A stretch of DNA of 54,815 nucleotides from Acanthaster planci (Eukaryota > Echinodermata > Asteroidea > Valvatida > Acanthasteridae). The stretch lies in assembly GCF_001949145.1 (NCBI RefSeq), contig NW_019091430.1, forward strand, positions 735,180-789,994, read 5' to 3'. This document shows, in pieces, positions 44,801-54,815 of the stretch (position 1 is the stretch's first letter; each line of letters opens with the position of its first letter). The notes beneath the pieces were generated by a model that saw only the letters and a program-made list of their open reading frames with translations, searched no databases and had not been told where the DNA came from. The position numbers and the translations under genes are program-made.

Positions 44801-47800
44801 AAAGTGCCCCACAATTTCTTTCGAAAAAAAGAGATTAATTGCCCTTCCCCCCATAGTGAGATTGTGTAAATCTTTGCCAGGATATCAACTCGCTGGTTCT
44901 TTGGGCTTTGCGATCCGACGGCAGAATGGATAAAAAATACGGTTGAAAAAAGGTCCTAAGGGCCCAAGAAAGTAGAGAGATGCCATTTGAAAAATGACTG
45001 AGTGCAGACTTACGAACTTTGACCTTTGGGGTTGATTTTGTTTTGTGTGATGGTGTGAATAATTAAAAATGTAATTGGTTAACCCCGCCAAAATTGAAAA
45101 GAAACTGAAAGATAACCGACAAAATAACAATTTAATTTTTGTTTGAGAAACCCCGGCATGTTGGCTTGCATGTTATTGCCCCCTGAACAATGCTGATTTC
45201 ACACTGTTTTAATTAGTGAACTGCACCCTGTGAGTAATGGAACAGGGAACACGTACGTTAGGGTCACGGCTGAGAAAGGGTACATGTAGTTCTGTTTAAC
45301 ACAACCATTGAATGTACGCAAATTTTAAATTAGAGCACTTTCAAAGACTGCGTTCAACAGCTCTTCTTGTGTGTCATACACTTGTTTGTATTAAAAAGTG
45401 TCAACATTTTAGCCCATATTTATCAGTTGGAAAATCAAACTTTTTCCTTCAAAACTGAGTTTTTACAGAGTGACCATTCAAGTCTAAGATTACATCCAAG
45501 ACAACAGAAGATTTCAAGTTACATTTTCTCAGTATTTTATTGGTTGATCTTTATGAAAAGCAAACAAATTTCTTAGGATATGGCTTGCACGATTAACAGA
45601 CTAATTCCTACAGGGAACACTTAAACCATCTTAACCGAAAAAGCATGAAGTTTAAAAGTGTACTGACTGACATATGCCATGTTCACAAATACTATTGCAT
45701 TTGAGAGTATCAAAGTAAGACATGTTCACTTTCACAATGTTGGCTAATTGCTCTTAACTTCCACTCTTCACATTTCCATTAGAAATTTCAGAATACGGAA
45801 ATAAAAGCCCTTTGTGGTTCTTCTGACAGGTGATCAAGTCATTTTATGACATGCAATGTGTGCATGTACACTACAACAATAATATATTTTATATTTCAGG
45901 GTGCAAAAGACAAATGTATCATTAAAGAGCATGAATGCAAATCAGCAAAAATGTCAGAAGATGGTCAATCTGATAAACTTTATCAGTGCAGCAGCAGATA
46001 GGAGGTTCCCCTCACAGAACGCCAAAGTTCATCAATTATCTTTACACTGCCTTAAAACATGAGAGAATTTATCATGGATTTCAATATTTTCTGAGGATAC
46101 TCAAGCACCCATGCATATTTCCTAAAAACCTGATTCCTTGCGTAAACAATCACAGCCCAATAAACAGGTGTAGTTGAGCATAAAACAAAATGTAAATACA
46201 GGGCAGTAGCTCAACAAGAAGAGCTCACTAAGAACCAAAGAGGACGCGCTTTTTGAGTCTGTTGCAAGGAAAGGTGTTGGCTCATTATTCTGTAATTTGA
46301 CTGGGTCTCAAAAGTGTTTGTTTCTTTGTTTTCTGAATGATATCCAACATTCATTTACTTATTATTAGCAGCATATAACTGATTTAATATCACTTTTTTA
46401 GGGAAGAGCTTCAGCCTACCCCTCCCACGGTATATCTCCTATTCCCCACCCCCTCCAGAAAACCACACTGACCTATCACTTTGTAGGTTTTAAACCCTGG
46501 ATCAAACAACAAAAATCTGTACATTAACATTTAGACTCTAATATTCTTGGTGGACGGTAATAAAATAAAAACTGATATTATGCACACATGCACATTACTG
46601 AATCAAAAGAAACTACTATAAACAAATTCAGCATCAAAACACACAATATCAAAGCAAATGTCCAAACAGAAATAATGTTCAACTATTAATACATGTATGA
46701 AAGCATCAGAAAGCAAAATAGATCCAAGATAAACTTTGGTAGATGTTTCAGTAGTACTAAACAAATGTACAGTTCCATATGTACACCATAATTTTTCATC
46801 CAAGGAACCCTCGCCATTTTCAACTCTGTACAGATATTAAACGAATATATTTAGTACTTTCTATGTACACACAGCAACTAATTTATATCTACTTTGTACA
46901 ATGAATAAAACATGAATGATTCAAATCCTCAGACATGCTCAGCATGAAAAGCTTCTCACCATGCTACTGAATGTAGATGTCACAAAGCATTGTGGGTAAT
47001 TTACTGCTACGGTCAAGGCACACGCATTCCATGTACATGCATATATGCACATATGTTGTACATGTGGAAGTGTTGGCCATAGACCACTGATGATACCCAC
47101 ATGACTAGTTAAAATGATCAGTGGTGAGGTGTGAAATCAGGGTTTAGTTTGCCTGTTGCGTTGCTGAACTATCGACCCGTTTAGGTTACATAACAACATT
47201 AGGCTGGTAAGACAATTATTGATTTAAAAAAATACTTTAATTACAATGCTTTCATCATCTATTTTCACCATGCTGGTTTTTGTGTGTATGATCTTTTTTT
47301 CATCGTCTGTATTTTGCATCTATAATCATGAGCAATCCCCAGTTGCTTCCTTCAACATCCCAGTTTTGCTGAAGAATTTTCCAGCCCTTTGCATTCTGCC
47401 ACCCCAACTACACTTTATTAGCAGTCATCAGAATCCTGTAAGTGGGCCCTGGGAAGGAGCCTTCCCCTTTCTGACAAAAACTACTCTTTGGGGAATTAAT
47501 CATTAAGAAACTGACAGCATTTTTGAAAATGTCATCCAAAATTTGTGAAAGAGTTTTAAGAATTTCCAGAAATCAACAACAAATTCTCCTGATTCTAAAA
47601 AGGTCCAGACTGTACCCTTTACTTTTCCAGATACTGCCTTCTTGATCTCAGGAGATTTGGACTACAAAGGTAATGGCAATGTCAGGCAGATCTAGTTGGG
47701 GTTCAAACCAAATGAATCACTTCAAGAAATGAACCGAGTCATCCATTATACAACTGCAAGCATGTCCGGCCTTAGAAGAAAATCATTTGAAAACTCCAAT

Positions 47801-50065
47801 CATCGGATCTGGTACAATTTGTAACCACACTGAGGCAGCGGAATGTAAGACAAGATACAGTATTAAGTTGGAGATGAGTATGTAATTTGACCACAAGGTA
47901 CATCATCCACGTGATTTGGTAGCCTGTTATTAATGACTGTTTAAGTTAATGTTAATACAGGTACCTTGTTCATTTTAAGACCAAAATCTCCAGCTACAGC
48001 TTTAGCCCAAAGCTTATCCAAAAGATAATTTCGACACTACAAAGAATTCCTCATCGTTTTCACGAAGAGTCAAAATGGCTTCAAACCATGAATTTTTCAA
48101 ATTTCTGTATTTTTGCAAACCCAAATAGGCTATGTGATGCCTACAACTTGGTGTGACCCGTTTCACCGACTTTACTCAAATCAGCCGAATCACAATGCTC
48201 TGCATAGGGAAAAGTGCAACTGAACTGCATTTTTTGTTTACAAAAAGAGACAAGTTGTCTTCCATAGATAAAACATTACAGGTCAAAACCAGTCAAAACT
48301 TGTTTTGCCGTTTTCAGGAAGAGCCAAAATGATTCAAAAAATGTACACAAATGTAACCATTTTGCACCAGGCAAACACCATGGCAAAAATGTGTACTGGA
48401 CACGCCATTTTCGCACACAGACAAAAGTCACACAAATTTTAGCATTTTCACGGACAGGTCACGGAGAGGAGTGTTTGTATAAAAAAAAAAAATTAATTTA
48501 CTATAAATATTATTTTGCAGTGCTGTGTCATTTAACTTCCCTTCTTTCATGAAGTAGCATTGGTTACGGCAATGGAATGCTAAATACTGGGAATAAGTGT
48601 TTGAAACAGAGACCAACTTCAAATGCGATTTTCTAGAAACCTAATTTTTACTCTCTGGCAAGACTTTGTCTCTTCGTGAAAGTGGTGAGGAATTGCAGGT
48701 TACTGTGACCTGCTAGAAAAATCAGTACACCTAGTGTCACTTTATATTGCCCCAATCAATTTACTATAAATACGTTAGGAATACAATGATATATTTGGAA
48801 TACTGGCTGTGACTGGAGGGACTGAGCTGACTGAATAAAAACTTTGATAGAATGACAATCAGTGAGAGAACATCAACATTTTTTCCGAGGAACTTAACAG
48901 AGGAGGAGTGTGCCTGAATACCACATCTGTTTTGTTTAAAATATTTACAACCAAAAGGAGGTACTCAAAGAAATATTTTGGAAATCAGTGATTATACATT
49001 TGAAAGAATTTGTTAATTAGTTATAATTTTGCTTTAGCAACAGGCTTATACTATAAAGACACTCTAACTCTTTAACTTTCAAAAGTGGAATATTTATCAA
49101 ACTGTATACCTCACAGAAAGTCACTTTTGAAAAAGTACTAGGTCATCAATTTGATGCTTAGAAACAAATTTTTTTTTAATTGCAGATTACTTATGCAGCA
49201 TTTTTTTCTGAGTTTCAGAGAAAATGCATTGCTTTTATAATGTTTCTTTTAGAAAGCCATCTTCCTTTGAATTTTGTCCAAATTGAAAACAGTCAGAATG
49301 CACACTTTAGTGAAATGTATAGCTCAGAACTGCTTCACCTTTGACCCATTCCGTGAAGCAGCTGGGCAGAGCAACTATTTGTAGAAGCAGTAAACCATGG
49401 TTACCCCTGGTTACCAGTCTCTACGCCAAGCAGTCCATTTTGCTTGTAATGGGTTCTGTATTTATTTTTGCTTTGCATCAAATTCCTCTTAGCAATTTTT
49501 GGCTTGGCAGTTCCATGGAGAGGGGTCTTAGTATTAGCTATGTAGCAAAAGTCTACAATTCCAAGCAACTTCCTACCTAGCAATATCCATCACAATGACA
49601 GACCAATAAATCTTTAGGTAAAAAAACAGACTTTCTGGATCACAACCAACACGATAGACAATAGCCGATACAAAAAACAAGGCCTCAGGAAGTCACTGAA
49701 GAACCCATTAGAAGTTGTTGGAGTGTGGCACTTTTGACCAGCAGACTGTGCGAAAGTAAGAATTCATTTTGACACCCCTGTTTCAAGTCGCTGCCATTTA
49801 AATATGGCAGAGTCACTTTTACCATAACAAAGTCAGTTTTGCTGAGTTATACAGAGTTGATTACAACCACAGCATAAAATGACTGCAGTTTACCGGAGGA
49901 ACTATGCTGAAGCCAACAAAATCCAACCATTACAAACCACACTTGATTCTTTTAAACTGATCGCCTCAAGCAAACAGGAACTGCCTGCTGTACTGTAAGT
50001 TTCTGTTGGACTCGGGGACAATTAAAGTTAAGGGCAACATTCAGATTGGTAGAAAGAACCAGGTC
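44801..50065. other. intergenic / KIF3B 3' flank, no gene supported
   Basis: About 5 kb between the integrase-like gene and the kinesin gene, both on the minus strand. Part may be the kinesin 3' UTR. A plus-strand 86-codon frame at 47246-47506 has a hydrophobic start but no family, splice or Kozak support. Related blocks at about 48050-48090 and 48300-48345 (TCGTTTTCACGAAGAGTC against CCGTTTTCAGGAAGAGCC) suggest an old internal duplication. Confidence 0.5.
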
Positions 50066-50123
50066 TCACATGGGGAAATGTAAGCCCCCCAGGAACACAC
50101 TGGCAATCTGCATACTGGAACCT
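50066..50123 (-). CDS. KIF3B: possible last exon of KIF3B-like gene
   Basis: After a CAATGTGGGCAG acceptor, this segment joins the preceding exon's AG|GTGAGA donor in phase and reads [18 protein letters not shown] to a TGA. The Ser-rich start resembles the ends of KIF3B tails, but the pyrimidine tract is poor and the last residues do not match the family end I would expect. Confidence 0.3.
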
Positions 50124-53100
50124 CTGCCCACATTGAGATAGTGACTGTTGCATTGTGTTGTCTTACAGATTAGGGTGATACTATTTAGAGATGAGACCTC
50201 TTGCTGATGGGTACAGCTGTGAATTTCCTCCAGTTTTTCTTGCAGCTGAGGCAGAGGATGCCATGGTAGGCTTGTTTCTGAAATATTAGGGCAAGTTGAA
50301 GGTTTTATCACACATGCTAGGTTTGTTGCAATAACAATGCCTCTGCTCTAAGGCAGTGAAGGAATGGACAATTTCAATAGGGTCAACAGTACAATGGCTA
50401 ATGAAGGTAGCGCCCACTACAATGTTACACAGGGCCTGAATATGTTAAGATGTATTCAAAGGGGCTAGTGCCAGCAAAGGTTGACTTGAACAAGTCACTT
50501 CAGAATCTCACCTCGATTTTGTCTTTTCTTTCTTTAGTTTTGTCTTTGCTTTTCCAGCAAAAACAGATGGTCTGAAACAAAAACAGAAGTTGGCGTGTTT
50601 TAAGCAACATCAAAAAGACACCTTTCACCTGCTACACCTGACAACCTGTAAATTTTTTTAGAGACAGAAAAGGAACCCAGCATTATTCCAGGTAAGGAAA
50701 TCCTAATGTTCCCGTTCCATCTCCCCATATCCCCTTTTCTCTACCCCTCCACACTAATATCCTCAGTGGACTTATAAGGCAAGGTCATCTTCATCTATGA
50801 TGCTTCCTCAGCAATGTTTGTATCCTGGTAGCCATGCTCCAACCTTTACAGTTTGTCTCCTTACATTTCCCCGTAATCCCTACAAATCTTTTCTCTACCC
50901 TCCCCGTCCCATGGACTCACTGGACTTCTAAATCAAGGTCATCTTCATCTTGTAATGCTGCATCTAGTGCTGCTTGAACCCTTGGAGCGACGCTGGGGCC
51001 CTCATAGTCCCTAGTAGTGCGGTTTGGCATGTCCAGTTCAACCTGCAATATATTCTCTGCCTAAAAATGCAAAGCAATTTAGGACAAGGTTTCAAAATAC
51101 CAGATAGTTCCATTCGAAAACTCGAATAGTTACCCATTTTCCCTTTCAAGCCCACAAAAAACTATCAAAAAACCCACACTTTTTTCACCTATACAACATG
51201 ATGACATTTGTGTACATACTGACTTTACACGCTTTGAGTCAGACTTCATTCATGGCAGCAGGGCAGCCTCTTTCAAAGAGATATCGAAATGTGAAATCTG
51301 ACTGCAGCTCTGATAATTGTTATAGGCACTCTGCAACTGCAACTGTCCACAGATACTGAATCTATATCGTTTCAGAATAGATCAGGAAAAGTTGTCCCTA
51401 TGTTGTTTATGTCTGTTGATTAAACTATTGAAGACAGTTTCTCAATTACACAGCCAATGATTTTGGCATTCCCTCCCCCAAAATAAGAATGTCCTAATGC
51501 TCAGTTTGCCTCTTTGATATTGGACTACAGTATGTCTCGCTTATATCCTGCCCAAATTACCCACATCTTTACAAGTGGAATGTATCCCAGTTCACAGTAT
51601 CTTGCCTTGTATCTAGGATTTCCGCCAACTTGGGCTGCCATCCGTGCAAAGTCAGCGATGGGTCTTCGATTGCCTACAGCTGATACTGGTCTTTTTGCCA
51701 TCTGGGTCGGCCTGGGTGAAGAAATCAGGCAGACACTGATTGGTCAAAAAACAGTCCAAATAAATGAAACTGAGTATGAGTTAGTGGCCCTACTTGTTCT
51801 TTTCCTTATTTATTTCTGCGGTCAAGCTTCAGAGCGTGTATGTTTGGCCCCATAGACTGTGCGTGCATTTAGTTTGTGTATTCGTGTATGCGCAATAGTG
51901 ACATTATGGTCGTTGGCCTGAAAAATTATTTTAGCAGACGACGCATATTGCTGGTGACCCATGTGAGGGATTTGTACTGCCATTTCCCTTGAAGACTTCC
52001 TGCGTGAATAAATTGCCAAGAATATTTAATAGCTTCTAGCAAGAAAGATCTTCGGTAAATAATCAATGAAGTGGAAAATGTCAATTATATGACAAAGGAT
52101 AATTATGAAAAAATTATCGTTTTTAACCAAAATTTGTGTCTCATTTTCACAATTTTGCCAGGTTTACCTGCAAATAACTTTGATGCCACATGAAGGACTA
52201 GTAACTTTTATGAACCAAAAAAGTTTATTACTTCTTTTTTTTGGAATTCACTTTTTTCACCTTACTTAGTGCCCAATTTTCACACTTTTCCCCTCAGATC
52301 ATTGGTGATCCTGTCTGGAAGACGGATGTATCCTTCACATCCATCAGTTCATTTCTTCAAGATTGAAAACCATCTGTCTGAAATGCAGTTCGTTTTTCAT
52401 GTGGATTCAAATTTCGGCACTGAGTCCGACAGCTGTCAAAAATGAGATGTCCAGATTTTGGGCATGGCATACACGTACACCCACGAGAGAATTTGAGTAC
52501 AATTTGACTTTTACTGCTTTGCACTAATACGTACAATGATTTCAAATTGTGCAACTAAAAGGACAAACAAAAACGTTCTGTTCTTATTCTTATGGTTTCC
52601 TTCCTGCATAATACTTTCTCATGAGAGCGTTCATATTTGTCACCATTCACAAGTAGAGAAAAGTCAGGGAAAACCCAACAAAACTGAACAAATCCCCTCT
52701 GAAATGTTGACTTCACTTCCAACTTCTGACTCTGGAGGTACTTTGGAGGCACGTGACAAAAATGGGCAAAAATTGGGCAGAAAATGGATTTTTATAGAGT
52801 GCAAGTTAGCAAAAGGGACTTTTGAGTGTTTAAATTCTAACCGGTATGGAAATGAGGGGTAACAGCAATATCTGAGCTTAATAATGATCAATTACTTTTG
52901 GGGTCCACCTGCCCGAGTCAACAGCCATTTTACTGGCTTCTGGCCATAGTGGGATTCAGTGCCCATGCGCACCAACAAAATGAGGAATATGAACATACGT
53001 GACAAAAGAAGCAATGGGACAATCTAGAAGGTACTTACCCTTCAGATCTTGCAAGTGGTTTCAGCATCCACTGGTCTGTATCATCATCAAATTCAGCACG

Positions 53101-54258
53101 ATGGAGAATCTTATTCTTTTCTTCGTGTGGAATAAAGTTCTCTATGATCAGCATCCTATGGGAGTAAAAAAAGTGAAATATGATAATGTACATCTGGTCT
53201 TCAAGCAAACTTCACTGATGCAGGATTTCCATCCTAAAGATGGCTAGCAGTCCGTATCTCCATCATGTCCATCACCCACTCTGCTATCCTATCTGTGCAA
53301 GTCTTTGGTATATCAGTTTGAGTTCCCTGATCAACTTGTTCCCATGTATGCTCCAATAAGCCAGTTCGGTATTCCAACAGTGCACGCTCAGTATGAGGCT
53401 ATTCAGGAACAGCTACGAGCGGACGCAATAGTCTGTCTTATGAGCGCAGCCATACACTGTCTCACCAGCACGCTTTGTTCCTGAAAGACCCTGGCTTTAT
53501 GAAATACCAAACTGGCTCATTCCTGCCTCTCTCCACTACTCCCCAAGAGGACGCCACACAGTCTGTGTTTCCTTGTCTGTCACCAAATGCATGACCCTAT
53601 TAGTGGCAGTCTTGATGACTTACTTCAGTTTGAGTTCTCTGGTCAGTTCATTCTGAGTCTGTTCCAGTTCTTGTCTCTCTCGTGCATGCTCTTCTTGGAG
53701 ATCTTGTATATCACACTTTGTTGCTTGAAGTTTAGCAAATAACTGTCAAAAGGAATGTGAAAGTGCATTAATACTGTCATGAATGGAGACGTCCTAGAAC
53801 TGCAAACCATAAATCTACTGGTGCACCAGAAGAGATTATAGACATCACAAGACATGGACCCCAAAAAAGCCATCTTTAAGGAATAAAAAAATGATGTTCG
53901 GCCTTACACCGAGTTATTTTGGTGTTGATATCAACCCCTACCCAAGAATTCATATGCGCATTAACAAACTGGCTTGGCCATTATACAACTTTCTAGTTCC
54001 ACCTTCTACAGAAGAGATAGTTTGGGTTGTCATTGGTCCAAAATACACCGCACGTTTACAGCGGATGTTGCCCCAGTTCTGAAAGCTCATTTTGGACGTA
54101 GCAATTGGCCATTACTAGCATCAGATGTTTGACCTTACCTTCTTGAGTTTTTTGGTCTTGATTTCTACCTCTTGTTGCAGGGAGGTAAATGTCTTTGCCA
54201 TCTCTTCGGTGTTCTCCTCTTTCTCTTCAAGCTTCTGTTGCATCTCTCGCTCAATGCG
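50066..54258 (-). CDS. KIF3B: kinesin-II motor subunit, KIF3B/KRP95-like, C-terminal exons (5' part beyond window)
   Basis: At least six minus-strand exons (54139-54258, 53624-53742, 53039-53155, 51606-51711, 50921-51060, 50508-50571; a seventh possible at 50066-50123) join in phase. They encode the end of the coiled coil ([35 protein letters not shown]), the conserved [13 protein letters not shown] segment, [12 protein letters not shown], and the tail [20 protein letters not shown] followed by [20 protein letters not shown]. These are hallmarks of KIF3B rather than KIF3A: the KIF3B tail has the RTTRDYEGP and [12 protein letters not shown] blocks. KIF3B pairs with KIF3A and KAP as heterotrimeric kinesin-II, which moves intraflagellar transport trains in cilia. 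The motor head lies to the right of the window. KIF3C is a less likely alternative. Confidence 0.9.
50508..50571 (-). CDS. KIF3B: KIF3B-like exon: basic C-terminal tail
   Basis: Acceptor TTGTTTCAG; it completes a Gln codon and reads [20 protein letters not shown] before an in-frame TGA at 50510-50508. The Lys-rich tail is in the right place for kinesin-II. The stop overlaps a good donor (AG|GTGAGA), so splicing may continue to 50123-50066. Confidence 0.6.
50718..50815 (-). pseudogene. decayed duplicate of a KIF3B tail exon end
   Basis: About 100 bases align with 50860-50975, offset about 154 bases, including AAGGTCATCTTCATCT and TTTTCTCTACCC. In this copy the minus-strand reading GATGAAGATGACCTTG runs into TTA TAA, and the donor CCA|GTGAGT has become CCACTGAGG, so it cannot serve as the exon. 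It lies in the intron after the functional copy. Confidence 0.7.
50921..51060 (-). CDS. KIF3B: KIF3B-like exon: tail
   Basis: Acceptor CATTTTTAG, donor CCA|GTGAGT; phase 0 in, phase 2 out. It reads [20 protein letters not shown], then [20 protein letters not shown] and DLDLEV. If the donor were not used, translation would end at the TGA inside it (CAG TGA). A decayed copy of the donor end lies at about 50718-50815. Confidence 0.9.
51606..51711 (-). CDS. KIF3B: KIF3B-like exon with GC donor
   Basis: Acceptor GATTTCTTCACCCAG; it completes a Gly codon and reads [20 protein letters not shown] then [15 protein letters not shown]. The donor is AAG|GCAAGA, a GC instead of GT; splicing there joins RYK to AENI in phase, exactly as in the family. 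No in-frame GT donor is available nearby. Confidence 0.85.
53039..53155 (-). CDS. KIF3B: KIF3B-like exon: LIIENFIP segment
   Basis: Acceptor CTCCCATAG, donor GTAAGT; enters at phase 2, leaves at phase 2. It reads [20 protein letters not shown] and then [19 protein letters not shown]. This is the most conserved block after the coiled coil in kinesin-II subunits. Confidence 0.9.
53624..53742 (-). CDS. KIF3B: KIF3B-like exon: coiled coil end
   Basis: Acceptor CCTTTTGACAG, donor GTAAGT; phase 0 in, phase 2 out. It starts [20 protein letters not shown] and ends [10 protein letters not shown], with the last Lys codon split. The order and wording match the KIF3B coiled coil. Confidence 0.9.
54139..54258 (-). 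CDS. KIF3B: KIF3B-like exon: coiled coil
   Basis: Acceptor TGTCATTGACAG, donor GTAAGG; 40 codons at phase 0, starting [20 protein letters not shown] and ending KTKKLKK. Strongly charged heptad-like coiled coil. No upstream exon of this gene was found between 54259 and the window edge. Confidence 0.85.
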
Positions 54259-54815
54259 CTGTCAATGACACACATCAAAACACAATGAGTCCAAGACAAT
54301 GACCTTCAACGGAAAACAAGTCATGGTGTAAACCTTGTAATATGTGGTATTAAAAGGTAGTTGGACCACTGTTCCTGACCTAAAAACACACATGTAACTG
54401 AGAAGTTCAGGAAAAAAGGAAATTCATAGTTGCATAACAGTTGACACAGATTGTCCAATGTGTAATGGCATACATTGGAACTAAAACTAAACAAGATTAG
54501 CTAATTCCAGGTATGTTACCTGCCTGAAATACTTCTCAACAAACCTCCACTCGTTTACCCCTATCACAACATCTCAAGCACTGCCTAATCTCAGCCGAGG
54601 CAGCTTGGTCTGGTAGATTACCCCGACCCCATACCTGCCATTTGTTGCCATGCATGACCCTAAATGAATGACTTGTGCCCATCACACTTCAACGACCAGA
54701 CTTGCTCTAAGCACCTCGACACATTCCAACCACTTCCATGTTTTTATCACTGAGATTGCTGATACTCTTTGGCTCAAAGCTAACTAACTCCCACTTATCC
54801 AAAACTTCACCAACT

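Noticed and set aside
47246-47506. 86-codon frame with a hydrophobic, signal-like start
   Set aside because: AT-rich T-runs give hydrophobic residues by chance; poor context and no homology; on the opposite strand from the flanking genes.
1-54815. CRISPR arrays, operons, integrated bacterial genes
   Set aside because: No regularly spaced repeats with unique spacers; gene structure, splice sites and repeats are those of an animal genome.

Overview
The window is animal nuclear DNA, about 60% A+T, with intron-split genes, long intergenic stretches and many short non-autonomous transposons. Vertebrate-like kinesin-II exons, a domesticated integrase gene and thousands of bases studded with the palindrome TACATGTA/GTACATGTAC suggest a marine invertebrate, most likely a non-vertebrate deuterostome or lophotrochozoan. 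The species cannot be fixed from sequence alone. There are no operons, CRISPR arrays or bacterial features.

Layout. 1-17.6 kb is gene-poor and saturated with GTACATGTAC palindromes. It holds one good short minus-strand exon (6799-6852), weaker exon candidates (13707-13787 plus; 17288-17421 and 17545-17599 minus), a tRNA-derived SINE and dispersed repeats. At about 17.6 kb the palindrome density drops abruptly. 17.6-28 kb has CpG-richer patches, several fold-back or TIR elements, and a possible intronless 147-codon gene (23904-24347) with a poly(A) signal. 28078-29919 is a clear 613-codon open frame for a protein with two U1/matrin-type zinc fingers. 30-35 kb is intergenic and rich in MITEs and inverted repeats.

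35.3-44.6 kb (minus) is the most interesting locus. Seven exons with matching phases assemble into a 689-residue protein: Ser/Thr-rich N-terminus, HHCC zinc-binding domain, retroviral/Gypsy-type integrase core, then a C-terminal region I cannot assign. Six introns interrupt the integrase domain and tail, and both catalytic aspartates are replaced (Ser, and Ser or Gln) while the glutamate stays. I read it as a host-domesticated, catalytically dead integrase related to the GIN1/KRBA2/Ginger group. An assembly gap (40155-40461) lies in its fourth intron, inside a TIR element.

50-54.3 kb (minus) carries the last six exons, possibly seven, of a kinesin-II motor subunit (KIF3B/KRP95 type): end of the coiled coil, neck and tail. 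It has one GC-AG intron and a decayed tandem copy of a tail exon. The rest of the gene lies beyond the right edge. KIF3B and the integrase gene lie head-to-tail on the minus strand, separated by about 6 kb with no other gene I can support.
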